Assembly (NCBI GenBank): GCA_035524895.1
Contig: DATLFI010000313.1
Location: 1-17,115 of the forward strand
DNA length: 17,115 nucleotides
Direction of reading: 5' to 3'
Source of the DNA: DATLFI01 sp035524895
GTDB lineage: Bacteria > Acidobacteriota > Thermoanaerobaculia > Multivoradales > Multivoraceae
Below the pieces are notes generated by a model. It worked only from the letters and a program-made list of their open reading frames with translations, was not told where the DNA came from and made no database searches. Every line of letters begins with the position of its first letter. Position 1 is the first letter of the stretch. The position numbers and the translations under genes are program-made. This document shows positions 5,982 to 13,292 of the stretch, piece after piece.

Positions 5982-8330
5982 ATGCACGGAGACTTCCCTC
6001 GGCCTGCGCCGCGGTGTGCTTCCCTTCGATCGGCCATCCCCGCGTTCCTGCTATCAGCGCTGCTGGCGTCCTCGGCGGTGGGCCAATCAGCGGAGAAACC
6101 TCCGGTCGCCGATCCAGCCACGCGGCAGTCGACCAGCCCGACCGAGCCTGAGGCAGAGCCGCCGCCCGAGACCCCGGCACCCGCTGCCGGTACCGCGACC
6201 TCGGCTTCGCTGCGGCTGTTCGACGCGCTGCTCGTAGTGGGTGACTCGGATGCTGCGCGGCGGCTCCCCGGGTCGGCGCACGTGATCAACCAGGAGCAAC
6301 TCGACCGGCAGGGGTACGGCGACCTCCACCGCATCCTGGCCCAGGTGCCGGGTGTCATCGTTCAGGAGGAGGACGGGTTCGGGCTGCGGCCGAACATCGG
6401 CCTGCGGGGCACGGGGGTGGAGCGCAGCCAGAAGATCACGTTGCTCGAGGACGGCGTCCTGATCGCACCGGCGCCCTATTCCGCGCCGGCGGCGTACTAC
6501 TCGCCGACCGCGGGGCGCCTGTCCGGAGTCGAGGTGCGAAAAGGGTCGAGCTCGATCCGCCAGGGTCCCTTCACCAACGGCGGGGCGCTGAACCTGCTCT
6601 CGACCGGAATCCCGGAGCGGCTGCGTGCGCGCGTCTCGATCGAAGCGGGCGAGGACCAGGCGCGGCGTGCCCGCGGCTGGGTCGGCGGCGCTTCGGAGCG
6701 CGTGGGCTGGTTGTTCGAGACCTACCAGGCCGAGCACGGTGGCTTCAAGGATCTCGACGGCGGCGGCGACACCGGCTTCGAGCTCGAGGACTACCTCGGC
6801 AAGGTGCGTTTCACCAGCCGTCCGGATGCCCGCCGACACCAGGCATTGGAGCTCAAGCTCGGCGCGACCGACCAGCACGGCGACGAGACCTACCTCGGCT
6901 TGACTCGGCGAGACTTCGACCTCACTCCGTACCGCCGCTACGCGGCCTCCCAGGGCGACGTGATCGACGCGGACCACGAGCAGATCCAGCTCAACCACTT
7001 GTACGCTCCGAGCGCGCGCTTCGAGCTGACGACCGCGGTCTATCGCAACGACTTCGCGCGCAACTGGTACAAGCTCGACCGGGTCGCCGGCGCGGCGATC
7101 GCCGACGTGCTGGAGCGTCCGGAGGCGTTCGCCGCCGAGCTGAGCGTCCTGCGGGGCGAGCAGGACAGCGCACCGGGGGCCCTCCTGGCGCGCAACAACC
7201 GGCGCGAGTACTACGGTCGCGGCGTGCAGACCATCGCTCGTCTCGACCTCGGTGCCGCCGGATCCGGCGTGCGCCACGACCTCGAGCTCGGCCTGCGTTG
7301 GCACGAGGACGAGGAGGACCGCTTCCAGGAGGACGACCGCTACCAGATGCTCGGCGGTCGCCGCGTGCTCACCGCGCTCGGGCAGCCTGGAAGCCAGGAC
7401 AACCGCGTGGCCGAAGCGCAGGCCTTCTCGGTATTCGCGCAGGACGTGCTCACGATCGGACGCTTCACCTTGACGCCGGGCGTGCGGGTCGAGTCGATCG
7501 ACCTTCGTCGCAACGACTTCGGCAGGAGCGACCCCGGCCGTGCCGGGGGCGGCCTGGTTGTGCGGGACAACAGCCTGACCGAAGTGATCCCCGGCCTCGG
7601 CGTCGACTACCAGGTCGGGCAGGGCAGTGTCTTCCTCGGCGTGCACCGCGGCTTCGCGCCGCCCGCGCCGGGATCGGTGGAGGAGGTCGAGGCCGAGTCC
7701 AGCGTCAACTACGAGGCGGGATACCGCTGGGCGAAGGGCGCCGCGCGCGCCGAGGTGATCGGATTCTTCAACGACTACGACAACCTGCTCGGCACCGACA
7801 CGCTCTCGAGCGGGGGCGGTGGCACGGGCGACCAGTTCAACGGCGGCGAGGTCGAGGTTCGCGGTCTCGAGGCGGCTCTGGCCTTCGAACGGCGCTTGGG
7901 CGCGCGATACTCGCTGCCAGTGCGTCTCGCCTATACCTTCAGCGAGGGAGAGTTCGGTACGAGCTTCCTCACCGCTTTCGAGGACTGGGCGCCGGAGGTC
8001 CGGCGTGGGGATGATCTCCCCTACCTGCCGCAGCACCACCTGCACGCCGCGTTGAGCCTGCGCGCGAGCCGGTGGGCGGCTCACGTCGACGCGACCTGGG
8101 TCGACGAGATGCGCACCAGCGCCGGCAGCGGCGCCCCACTCGAGACCGAGCGGATTCCCTCGCACGGCAAGCTCGACTTCCGGTTGGAGCGAGACGTGTC
8201 CGAGCGCTTCACGCTCTCGGTGCAGGCGCTCAACGTCACCGACGAGGTCTACGTCGCGGCGCGGCGCCCCGCCGGGCTGCGTCCTGGCCTTCCGCGCTCG
8301 TTGGTGGTGGGCCTGCGGTTCGACTTCTGA
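5982..8330 (+). CDS. FecA-like TonB-dependent outer-membrane receptor
   Basis: 782 aa from ATG 5982, with GGAG 9 nt upstream; a TTG at 5967 is in frame but less likely. A Sec signal (residues about 15-35, IPAFLLSALLASSAVGQ) is followed by a Pro/Glu-rich linker (40-70) and a TonB-box-like DALLVVG (81-87). The plug domain shows FecA-type hallmarks: GLRPNIGLRGTG (134-145), SQKITLLEDGVLIAPAP (149-165) and NGGALNLLST (199-208). The rest is the 22-strand barrel, ending LRFDF with a terminal Phe as needed for BAM insertion. FecA relatives import ferric citrate or other ferric-siderophore complexes using TonB energy. No N-terminal signalling (STN) domain is present and no FecI/FecR genes lie nearby, so FecA-style transmembrane induction is unlikely. 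Substrate unproven. Confidence 0.9.
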   Translation: MHGDFPRPAPRCASLRSAIPAFLLSALLASSAVGQSAEKPPVADPATRQSTSPTEPEAEPPPETPAPAAGTATSASLRLFDALLVVGDSDAARRLPGSAHVINQEQLDRQGYGDLHRILAQVPGVIVQEEDGFGLRPNIGLRGTGVERSQKITLLEDGVLIAPAPYSAPAAYYSPTAGRLSGVEVRKGSSSIRQGPFTNGGALNLLSTGIPERLRARVSIEAGEDQARRARGWVGGASERVGWLFETYQAEHGGFKDLDGGGDTGFELEDYLGKVRFTSRPDARRHQALELKLGATDQHGDETYLGLTRRDFDLTPYRRYAASQGDVIDADHEQIQLNHLYAPSARFELTTAVYRNDFARNWYKLDRVAGAAIADVLERPEAFAAELSVLRGEQDSAPGALLARNNRREYYGRGVQTIARLDLGAAGSGVRHDLELGLRWHEDEEDRFQEDDRYQMLGGRRVLTALGQPGSQDNRVAEAQAFSVFAQDVLTIGRFTLTPGVRVESIDLRRNDFGRSDPGRAGGGLVVRDNSLTEVIPGLGVDYQVGQGSVFLGVHRGFAPPAPGSVEEVEAESSVNYEAGYRWAKGAARAEVIGFFNDYDNLLGTDTLSSGGGGTGDQFNGGEVEVRGLEAALAFERRLGARYSLPVRLAYTFSEGEFGTSFLTAFEDWAPEVRRGDDLPYLPQHHLHAALSLRASRWAAHVDATWVDEMRTSAGSGAPLETERIPSHGKLDFRLERDVSERFTLSVQALNVTDEVYVAARRPAGLRPGLPRSLVVGLRFDF

Positions 8331-8437
8331 GCCCTTTGCGGGCGCTCCTGCGGCGCGTGGAGTAGGTGCCTCCCGCCCCTGGTCGTTTGACGCGATCGCA
8401 CTAGCCTGCGACACTCTGCGCCCGGAAGTTCCAGATT

Positions 8438-10180
8438 ATGGCTCGGCTTCGCTACGGTGATCTGCTGCGCGAGATCTCTCTGCGCGAGCGGGAGATCCGC
8501 TACCACGACATCGCGGCCTACGAGGTCGAGGATGGCGTTGCGCCTCGTCGCCTCGAGCTCCGGACGCTCGACGTGTACCGGCTGCTCAAGCCGTACGTCT
8601 CGGTGCGTTTTTCGGAGCAGCTCCGCACGGTGGTGCCGCTCGCGCTCTATCTGGTGCTGTTCCAACTCCTGATCCTGCGCCAGCAAATCGCAGACTCGTG
8701 GACCCTGACTGCGGGCCTGCTCGCGGTAATGGTCGGGCTGATGCTCTTCATGGAGGGGCTCAAGCTGGGCTTGATGCCGTTTGGCGAGACTCTCGGCAAC
8801 GTGCTGCCTTCGAAGGCAAAGCTGCCGGTCGTCCTATTGGTGACCTTCGCGCTCGGCGTAGGCGTGACCTTCGCGGAGCCGGCGATCGGCGCCCTGCAGA
8901 CAGCCGGCAGTTCTGTACGAGGCGACCAGGCGCCGCTTCTGGTGGCGCTGCTCGGTCCATACAGCCAGGCTCTGGTGCTCGCGGTCGGCGCCGGCGTCGG
9001 GCTCGCCGCGGTGGTCGGGACCCTGCGCTTTCTCTACGGTTGGAGCCTCAAGCCCCTGATCTACGCGACGCTAGCGCCGGCTTTGGCCCTCTCGCTCTAC
9101 GCTCTCAGCCGCCCGGACCTGGCGCGCACGATCGGGCTCGCCTGGGACTGTGGCGCGGTGACCACGGGCCCGGTCACGGTGCCGTTGGTGCTTGCGCTCG
9201 GCATCGGTGTAGCGGCTTCGGCTGGCAAGGGCGACAGCTCGCTCAGCGGCTTTGGCATCGTGACGCTCGCGTCACTGATGCCGGTGGTCTGCGTGCTGTT
9301 GCTGGGTATCTGGGTCTCGCGCGGGGGGGACGTGCCGGTGCCGACTCCGGTCGTGCCCGACGCCGCCCCTAGCGAGCTCGCCTGGCATCAGCAGACGCCC
9401 GGTGTCGAGGTCGTGATGGCCCTTCGCGCCATCGTCCCGCTGGTGCTCTTCCTGCTGATCGTGATCCGCCTGCTGCGGGAGCGCGTGCGCAATCCGGGCA
9501 CCATCGCCTACGGGATCGTCCTGGCGGTGCTCGGGATGGTCGTGTTCAACCTGGGCCTGTCCTACGGGTTGGCGAAGCTCGGCAGCCAGGCGGGCGGTCT
9601 CGTGCCCTCGGCCTTCGCGGAGGTCGCGGGAATCGACGGCTCGCCGATCTATCGCTACTCCCTGGGCGCGGCCATCGCGATCGGCTTCGCGCTGGTACTC
9701 GGGATAGGCGCCACGCTCGCCGAGCCCGCCCTCAACGCGCTGGGCGTCACGGTCGAGAACTTGACCAGCGGTGCCTTCCGCAAGCGGATGCTGATGCTCT
9801 CGGTCTCCGGCGGAGTCGGTCTCGGCATTGCGCTCGGCCTGCTGAAGATCATGCTCGACCTGCCGCTGATGTATCTGATCCTGCCGGGCTACGGACTCGC
9901 GCTGGTGCTCACCGCGTTCTCCTCGGAGGAGTTCGTCAACGTGGCCTGGGACAGCGCCGGCGTCACCACCGGCCCGGTCACGGTGCCGCTGGTGCTCGCG
10001 ATGGGTCTCGGCTTCGGTGGAGCGATGGGCTCGGTGGAGGGCTTCGGCATCCTGGCGATGGCCTCGGTGGGTCCGATCGTCAGCGTGCTGAGCCTGGGCC
10101 TGTACACGAAGTGGGCGGCACGACGTCGGCATCGCGCCGAGGACCTCGTTGCAGGAGCTGGGACAGGAGCCACGCCATGA
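8438..10180 (+). CDS. Fused double-DUF1538 membrane transporter (UmpAB-like)
   Basis: 580 aa, ATG 8438 with GGAAG 9 nt upstream. A polar, probably cytosolic N-terminus (1-60) precedes two homologous multi-pass halves. Each half has the same signature pair: FAEPAIGAL (145-153) with WDCGAVTTGPVTVPLVLALG (236-255), then LAEPALNALG (428-437) with WDSAGVTTGPVTVPLVLAMG (504-523). These are DUF1538 hallmarks. In Halomonas, separate DUF1538 proteins UmpA and UmpB were reported to work together as a Na+(Li+,K+)/H+ antiporter; here both halves are one polypeptide, implying an inverted- or tandem-repeat transporter fold. A basic tail (559-580) follows the last helix. The stop overlaps the start of a P-II-like gene (ATGA), arguing for co-translation and gating by the P-II partner. 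The transported ion here is inferred, not shown. Confidence 0.85.
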   Translation: MARLRYGDLLREISLREREIRYHDIAAYEVEDGVAPRRLELRTLDVYRLLKPYVSVRFSEQLRTVVPLALYLVLFQLLILRQQIADSWTLTAGLLAVMVGLMLFMEGLKLGLMPFGETLGNVLPSKAKLPVVLLVTFALGVGVTFAEPAIGALQTAGSSVRGDQAPLLVALLGPYSQALVLAVGAGVGLAAVVGTLRFLYGWSLKPLIYATLAPALALSLYALSRPDLARTIGLAWDCGAVTTGPVTVPLVLALGIGVAASAGKGDSSLSGFGIVTLASLMPVVCVLLLGIWVSRGGDVPVPTPVVPDAAPSELAWHQQTPGVEVVMALRAIVPLVLFLLIVIRLLRERVRNPGTIAYGIVLAVLGMVVFNLGLSYGLAKLGSQAGGLVPSAFAEVAGIDGSPIYRYSLGAAIAIGFALVLGIGATLAEPALNALGVTVENLTSGAFRKRMLMLSVSGGVGLGIALGLLKIMLDLPLMYLILPGYGLALVLTAFSSEEFVNVAWDSAGVTTGPVTVPLVLAMGLGFGGAMGSVEGFGILAMASVGPIVSVLSLGLYTKWAARRRHRAEDLVAGAGTGATP

Positions 10181-10551
10181 GCCATCGCGAGCTGACCGTA
10201 CTCACCCACGTAGCGCTGGTGACTTGCGTGGTGGAAAAGGGGTTCGGCGATTCGATCGCTCAGGCGGCACGCGAGGCGGGAGCCCAAGGCGCGACGATCT
10301 ACTACGCGCGCGGCACGGGTGTGCGCGAGCGCCTTGGCATCCTCTCGGTGGCCGTCGAGGCGGAAAAGGAGGTGGTCGAGGTGGTGGCGCCCACCGAGAT
10401 GGTGGATCGCATCGTCCGCCGCATGTACCTCGCAGGACAGCTCGACACTCCCGGCCGCGGCATCGTGTACGTCAGCCCGCTAGAGAAAGCCGCGACCTAC
10501 GTGCCGCCCGAGATCCTTCGCCGACTGCAAGCGCGCGAGGAGCGCCAGTGA
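10177..10551 (+). CDS. P-II-like signalling protein 1 (short T-loop)
   Basis: 124 aa from ATG 10177, which overlaps the transporter stop as ATGA and has CAGGAG 7 nt upstream. It shows the P-II order beta-alpha-beta-beta-alpha-beta: HVALVTCVVEKGFGDSI, then GATIYYARGTG, then RLGILSVAVEAEKEVVEVVAP, then the B-loop region GQLDTPGRGIVYVSPLEKA (87-105), close to GKIGDGKIFVSPVE of GlnB. The segment between strands 2 and 3, where GlnB has its long T-loop with the uridylylated Tyr51, is only about 10 residues, so GlnD-type uridylylation at that Tyr is not possible. P-II proteins are trimeric ATP/ADP (and sometimes cAMP or 2-oxoglutarate) sensors that plug or tune membrane transporters; the adjacent DUF1538 protein is the obvious target. 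Confidence 0.8.
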   Translation: MSHRELTVLTHVALVTCVVEKGFGDSIAQAAREAGAQGATIYYARGTGVRERLGILSVAVEAEKEVVEVVAPTEMVDRIVRRMYLAGQLDTPGRGIVYVSPLEKAATYVPPEILRRLQAREERQ

Positions 10552-10901
10552 GCGAAGCTTGGAAGCTGGTCTGCTGCATCGTGCCTCACGGCCGGGGTCT
10601 CGAGCTGCTCGCGGCGTTGCGTCGCGATCGCGGTCTGAGCTCGGGTCACCTGCACCTCGCGCGCGGCATCGGACGCGCGACCCCGCTCGGCAGGCGCCCC
10701 TTCGGCGAGGTCTCCGAGCGCGACGTCGTGACCGTCGTGGTGCCGGCCGGCGAGGCCGACGAGGTCTTCGAGTACCTCTACTTCGAAGGAGGCCTCGACC
10801 AGCCCCACGGCGGCTTCGTCTTCCTTCGTCCGCTCGCGCAGGCCACTGAGTTGGTGCTGCCCGAGCTCTCGGGGCCGGCGCGGCAGGAAGCGCCAGCGTG
10901 A
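10548..10901 (+). CDS. P-II-like signalling protein 2 (divergent)
   Basis: 117 aa from GTG 10548, overlapping the previous stop as GTGA, with GAGGAG (10537-10542) 5 nt upstream. It keeps the P-II fold pattern: KLVCCIVPHGRGLELLAAL (strand 1, helix 1), GHLHLARGIG (strand 2), ERDVVTVVVPAGEADEVFEYL (strand 3, helix 2) and GGLDQPHGGFVFLRPL (81-96), equivalent to the B-loop and strand 4. The T-loop equivalent (about residues 39-56, RGIGRATPLGRRPFGEVS) is longer and more basic than in protein 1. Similarity to canonical GlnB is low, so family assignment rests on pattern and tandem context. It may form heterotrimers with protein 1 or bind a different effector. It ends 59 bp before the next membrane protein gene. 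Confidence 0.65.
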   Translation: MSEAWKLVCCIVPHGRGLELLAALRRDRGLSSGHLHLARGIGRATPLGRRPFGEVSERDVVTVVVPAGEADEVFEYLYFEGGLDQPHGGFVFLRPLAQATELVLPELSGPARQEAPA

Positions 10902-10960
10902 CCCTGCGGTGACCCGCTGCACCGGGCGGCGGGCGCACAATTGGTGCGAGGGGCCCTTCG

Positions 10961-11716
10961 GTGGTCGATACCGCCGCCCAACCCAGCCTGGTCCACTACC
11001 TGCCGATCGCGACCACCGTGCTCTCGGTGGCGTTCGGTTGGGTGCTCGCAATGCGCTACCGCGAGCGCGGCGGGCTCCACCTGTTGTGGTGGACGCTAGG
11101 GGTAGTCGCCTACGGCACCGGTACCGCGCTCGAGAGCGCGATCACGCTCTTCGGCAACTCGATAGCCCTCAACAAGGCGTGGTACGTCGCGGGGGCGCTG
11201 TTCGGCGGCTACCCGCTGGCCCAAGGATCGGTCTACCTGCACCTGCGCCGCCGAACGGCACACTGGCTGACCGCTCTGACGCTGCCGGTGCTGATCGGCG
11301 CATCGATCCTGGTGGCGCTCTCGCCCGTGGTAACCGAGGCGCTGCAGTCCCACCGGCCGTCCGGCGCGATCCTCGGCTGGACCTGGATACGGATGATCAC
11401 GCCGTTCGTCAACCTGTACGCGGTGGTCTTCCTGATCGGCGGCGCGCTGCTCTCGGCGGTGCGTTTCGCGCGCGGACAGACAGCCGAGGACCGGCACCGC
11501 ATGGTAGGGAACACGCTCATCGCCATCGGCGCCATCCTGCCCGGGATCGGCGGGGGCATGGCCAAGGCCGGGATGGTCGAGGCGCTCTACGTCGGCGAGC
11601 TGGTCGGCCTCGTGCTGATCTGGATGGGCTTCTACGCCTGCACCAGCCTCGCCTGGCGTGCCGCGACAGGACCCGCGAGCGCCGATGGTGGCGCGCCAGC
11701 GCTGCGCGCCTCGTAG
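10961..11716 (+). CDS. Polytopic membrane protein of unknown function
   Basis: 251 aa from GTG 10961, a start supported by GAGGGG (10948-10953) with a 7-nt spacer. About seven hydrophobic segments can be seen, beginning near residues 11, 41, 69, 97, 142, 186 and 215, separated by short charged loops such as RYRERGG and RFARGQTAEDRHR. I recognise no catalytic or binding motif and no named family. The pattern recalls small seven-helix proteins of unknown role in GC-rich environmental bacteria. It follows the second P-II gene by 59 bp on the same strand with no terminator visible between, so co-transcription with the DUF1538/P-II set is possible. The C-terminus is a short Ala/Gly-rich cytosolic tail. 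The gene ends 13 bp from the convergent CBS gene. Confidence 0.75.
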   Translation: MVDTAAQPSLVHYLPIATTVLSVAFGWVLAMRYRERGGLHLLWWTLGVVAYGTGTALESAITLFGNSIALNKAWYVAGALFGGYPLAQGSVYLHLRRRTAHWLTALTLPVLIGASILVALSPVVTEALQSHRPSGAILGWTWIRMITPFVNLYAVVFLIGGALLSAVRFARGQTAEDRHRMVGNTLIAIGAILPGIGGGMAKAGMVEALYVGELVGLVLIWMGFYACTSLAWRAATGPASADGGAPALRAS

Positions 11717-11729
11717 GAGCGCCGGGCCG

Positions 11730-12251
11730 TCACTCGCGGTTGCGCAGCAGCTCTGCGAGCTGTGCCGGCGTGGCATCGGCCGCGAGACGCTGCATCTCGG
11801 CGATCGAGGAGCGTTGCGGCGTTCCTGCCGCTGCGTTCTTGGCGCGCCGTTGATCGCGGATGAAGCGCTGCATCTCGCGCAGCATGTCCTGCCGGCTGAT
11901 GCGCCCGACCAGCTTGCCGTTCTCGGTAACCGGCAGGACCGGGAAGTTGCTCTCCAGGAACACTTGCGCAACGGCGAACAGGTCCATCTCGGGTGTGACC
12001 TCCGCCTTGATGGTGGACATCACCTCGCGCACGCTGCCGCCGTGGATCTCGCCATAGGCACGGTTCGACAGCACGCGCAGGCAGTCCTTCTCGGTGAGCA
12101 CGCCGAGCAGATGGCCGTCCTCGCGCACCACTGGAGCCCCCGCGGCACGGCGCGAAACCAGGTCTCGGATGGCCTGCAGCAGGTCGGTGTCGAGCTGGAG
12201 GACGAGTCGCCAGTCGGTCATCGCGTTGCGAGCCGTGGGCAGGGCGATCAT
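11730..12251 (-). CDS. Tandem CBS-domain protein
   Basis: 173 aa from ATG 12251, with GGGAGG 8 nt upstream (minus strand), a near-ideal site. CBS 1 spans about residues 8-67 (GAPVVREDGHLLGVLTEKD) and CBS 2 about 74-130 (VREVMSTIKAEVTPEMDLFAVA, then FPVLPVTENGKLVGRISRQD). A charged C-terminal helix with RRAKNAAAGTPQ and a last helix AQLAELLRN follow, with no attached enzyme or channel domain. Stand-alone CBS pairs bind AMP, ATP, ADP or SAM and regulate a partner in trans. The gene is convergent with the P-II/transporter cluster, so a shared promoter is excluded, yet both loci encode likely adenylate sensors. No specific partner can be named from sequence. Confidence 0.88.
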   Translation of the reverse strand: MIALPTARNAMTDWRLVLQLDTDLLQAIRDLVSRRAAGAPVVREDGHLLGVLTEKDCLRVLSNRAYGEIHGGSVREVMSTIKAEVTPEMDLFAVAQVFLESNFPVLPVTENGKLVGRISRQDMLREMQRFIRDQRRAKNAAAGTPQRSSIAEMQRLAADATPAQLAELLRNRE

Positions 12252-12605
12252 GTTCGAAACCTCCCTCGGGAGAGCTGTCTGCTGGCGGTCCATCGAGCGC
12301 CGCACCGTGCGGCACAGCGTAAGGCCCAGTGCCTGGCTGGCTCGCGCGGGGACGCCAGCAACACAGCCTAGCAAGGGCAGCGGTCGCGCGCACCTTGGCC
12401 ACCGCGCTGCGTCGCGGCACGGAGGAGCGTGGCGCGGTGGGGACGCGGCGACCCCTGCGGGGGACGGCATCGCCCGACGCGCTCTCAGCGGCCACGTCTG
12501 GCCGTGCGCGCTGCCTGGCATTTCGCTTGCTTTGTTGTCACTCCGGGACCGGAAATCGCATCGGCTCGCCGAGGATCGATGCATTGCCGTACCAGGAGGT
12601 GCCTC
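12252..12605. other. Divergent intergenic region between CBS and OmpA-family genes
   Basis: About 350 bases with no supportable gene; open frames crossing it lack start signals. It holds both promoters in principle. A 15-bp palindrome lies at 12299-12313, and a T-rich stretch TTTCGCTTGCTTTGTTGTCA (12519-12538) precedes the OmpA-family gene by about 70 bp and could belong to its promoter. No clear -35/-10 pair, repeat or RNA was recognised. Confidence 0.4.
12299..12313. promoter_or_regulatory. Palindrome in the CBS gene leader (possible operator)
   Basis: GCCGCAC (12299-12305) and GTGCGGC (12307-12313) are perfect inverted arms around one C, 48 bp upstream of the CBS start codon. It could be a regulator site or a small leader hairpin; chance is not excluded at this GC content. 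Confidence 0.25.
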
Positions 12606-13292
12606 ATGTCCAGCGCTCTCTGCCACGAAAAGCGCCGCAACCGAATCGGCGCCGCGACCATCGCCCTGGCGTCGCTCCTCGCCGCGGGCTGCTCGATGAT
12701 CCGTGAGGAGCGTCAGCCGTATACGACCAAGCGGGACAACATCAAGAAGGGTGCTGGCATCGGGGCCGCCGCGGGTGCTGCCGGCGCGCTGCTCGCGGGC
12801 AAGCGCGAGGGCGACGAGTTGCTGGCCGGCGCGGCGGTCGGCGCCGCGGCCGGTGCCGGCGTCGGCTGGTACCTCGATCGTCAGGAAGAGAAGCTGGCGC
12901 GCATCCCCGGCACGTGGGTCGAGCGAGCTGGCAAGAACACCCTGCTCGTGCGTTTCGAGTCCGACGTGCTGTTCGGCGTCGACTCGGCGATGATCGACTC
13001 GCGAGGTCGCTCCGTGCTCGAGCAGGTCGCTGGGGTGCTCGCGGAATTCCCCAAGACTACGGTGATCGTGCAGGGTCACACGGATTCGACCGGCTCCGAG
13101 GAGCACAACCAACATCTCTCCGAGCGTCGGGCCGGCGCCGTGCGCGGCGTGCTCGTGGGACGCGGAGTAGCGCCGGCGCGGGTCACCTCGCTGGGCTTTG
13201 GCGAGAGCGACCCAGTGGCGAGCAACACCACCGTATCGGGCCGCCAGCAGAACCGGCGCGTCGACATCATGCTGCGGGCGAACGCGACCTAG
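12606..13292 (+). CDS. OmpA-family peptidoglycan-binding lipoprotein with glycine zipper
   Basis: 228 aa from ATG 12606, with AGGAGGT (12594-12600) 5 nt upstream, the best SD in the window. The signal IALASLLAAGC gives a lipobox with Cys29. A glycine-zipper segment rich in GAxxGAAAGAAG (about 47-88) should span or insert in the membrane. The OmpA C-like domain covers about 112-224 and includes GHTDSTGSEEHNQHLSERRA, with Asp160 and Arg175 fifteen residues apart as in the diaminopimelate-binding pair of OmpA/Pal. This is the YiaD-like layout, tethering the outer membrane to peptidoglycan. The TAG stop shares a CTAG with the stop of the convergent FG-GAP/ASPIC gene. Confidence 0.92.
   Translation: MSSALCHEKRRNRIGAATIALASLLAAGCSMIREERQPYTTKRDNIKKGAGIGAAAGAAGALLAGKREGDELLAGAAVGAAAGAGVGWYLDRQEEKLARIPGTWVERAGKNTLLVRFESDVLFGVDSAMIDSRGRSVLEQVAGVLAEFPKTTVIVQGHTDSTGSEEHNQHLSERRAGAVRGVLVGRGVAPARVTSLGFGESDPVASNTTVSGRQQNRRVDIMLRANAT

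Noticed and set aside
6087..8414. 775-aa minus-strand open frame opposite the TonB receptor
   Set aside because: Codon-bias artefact; the plus strand has signal peptide, plug motifs and terminal Phe over the same span.
12429..12605. Longer N-terminus for the OmpA-family protein
   Set aside because: The ATG at 12606 has a perfect AGGAGGT and is followed at once by a lipoprotein signal; the upstream extension is non-conserved-looking, Arg-rich sequence.
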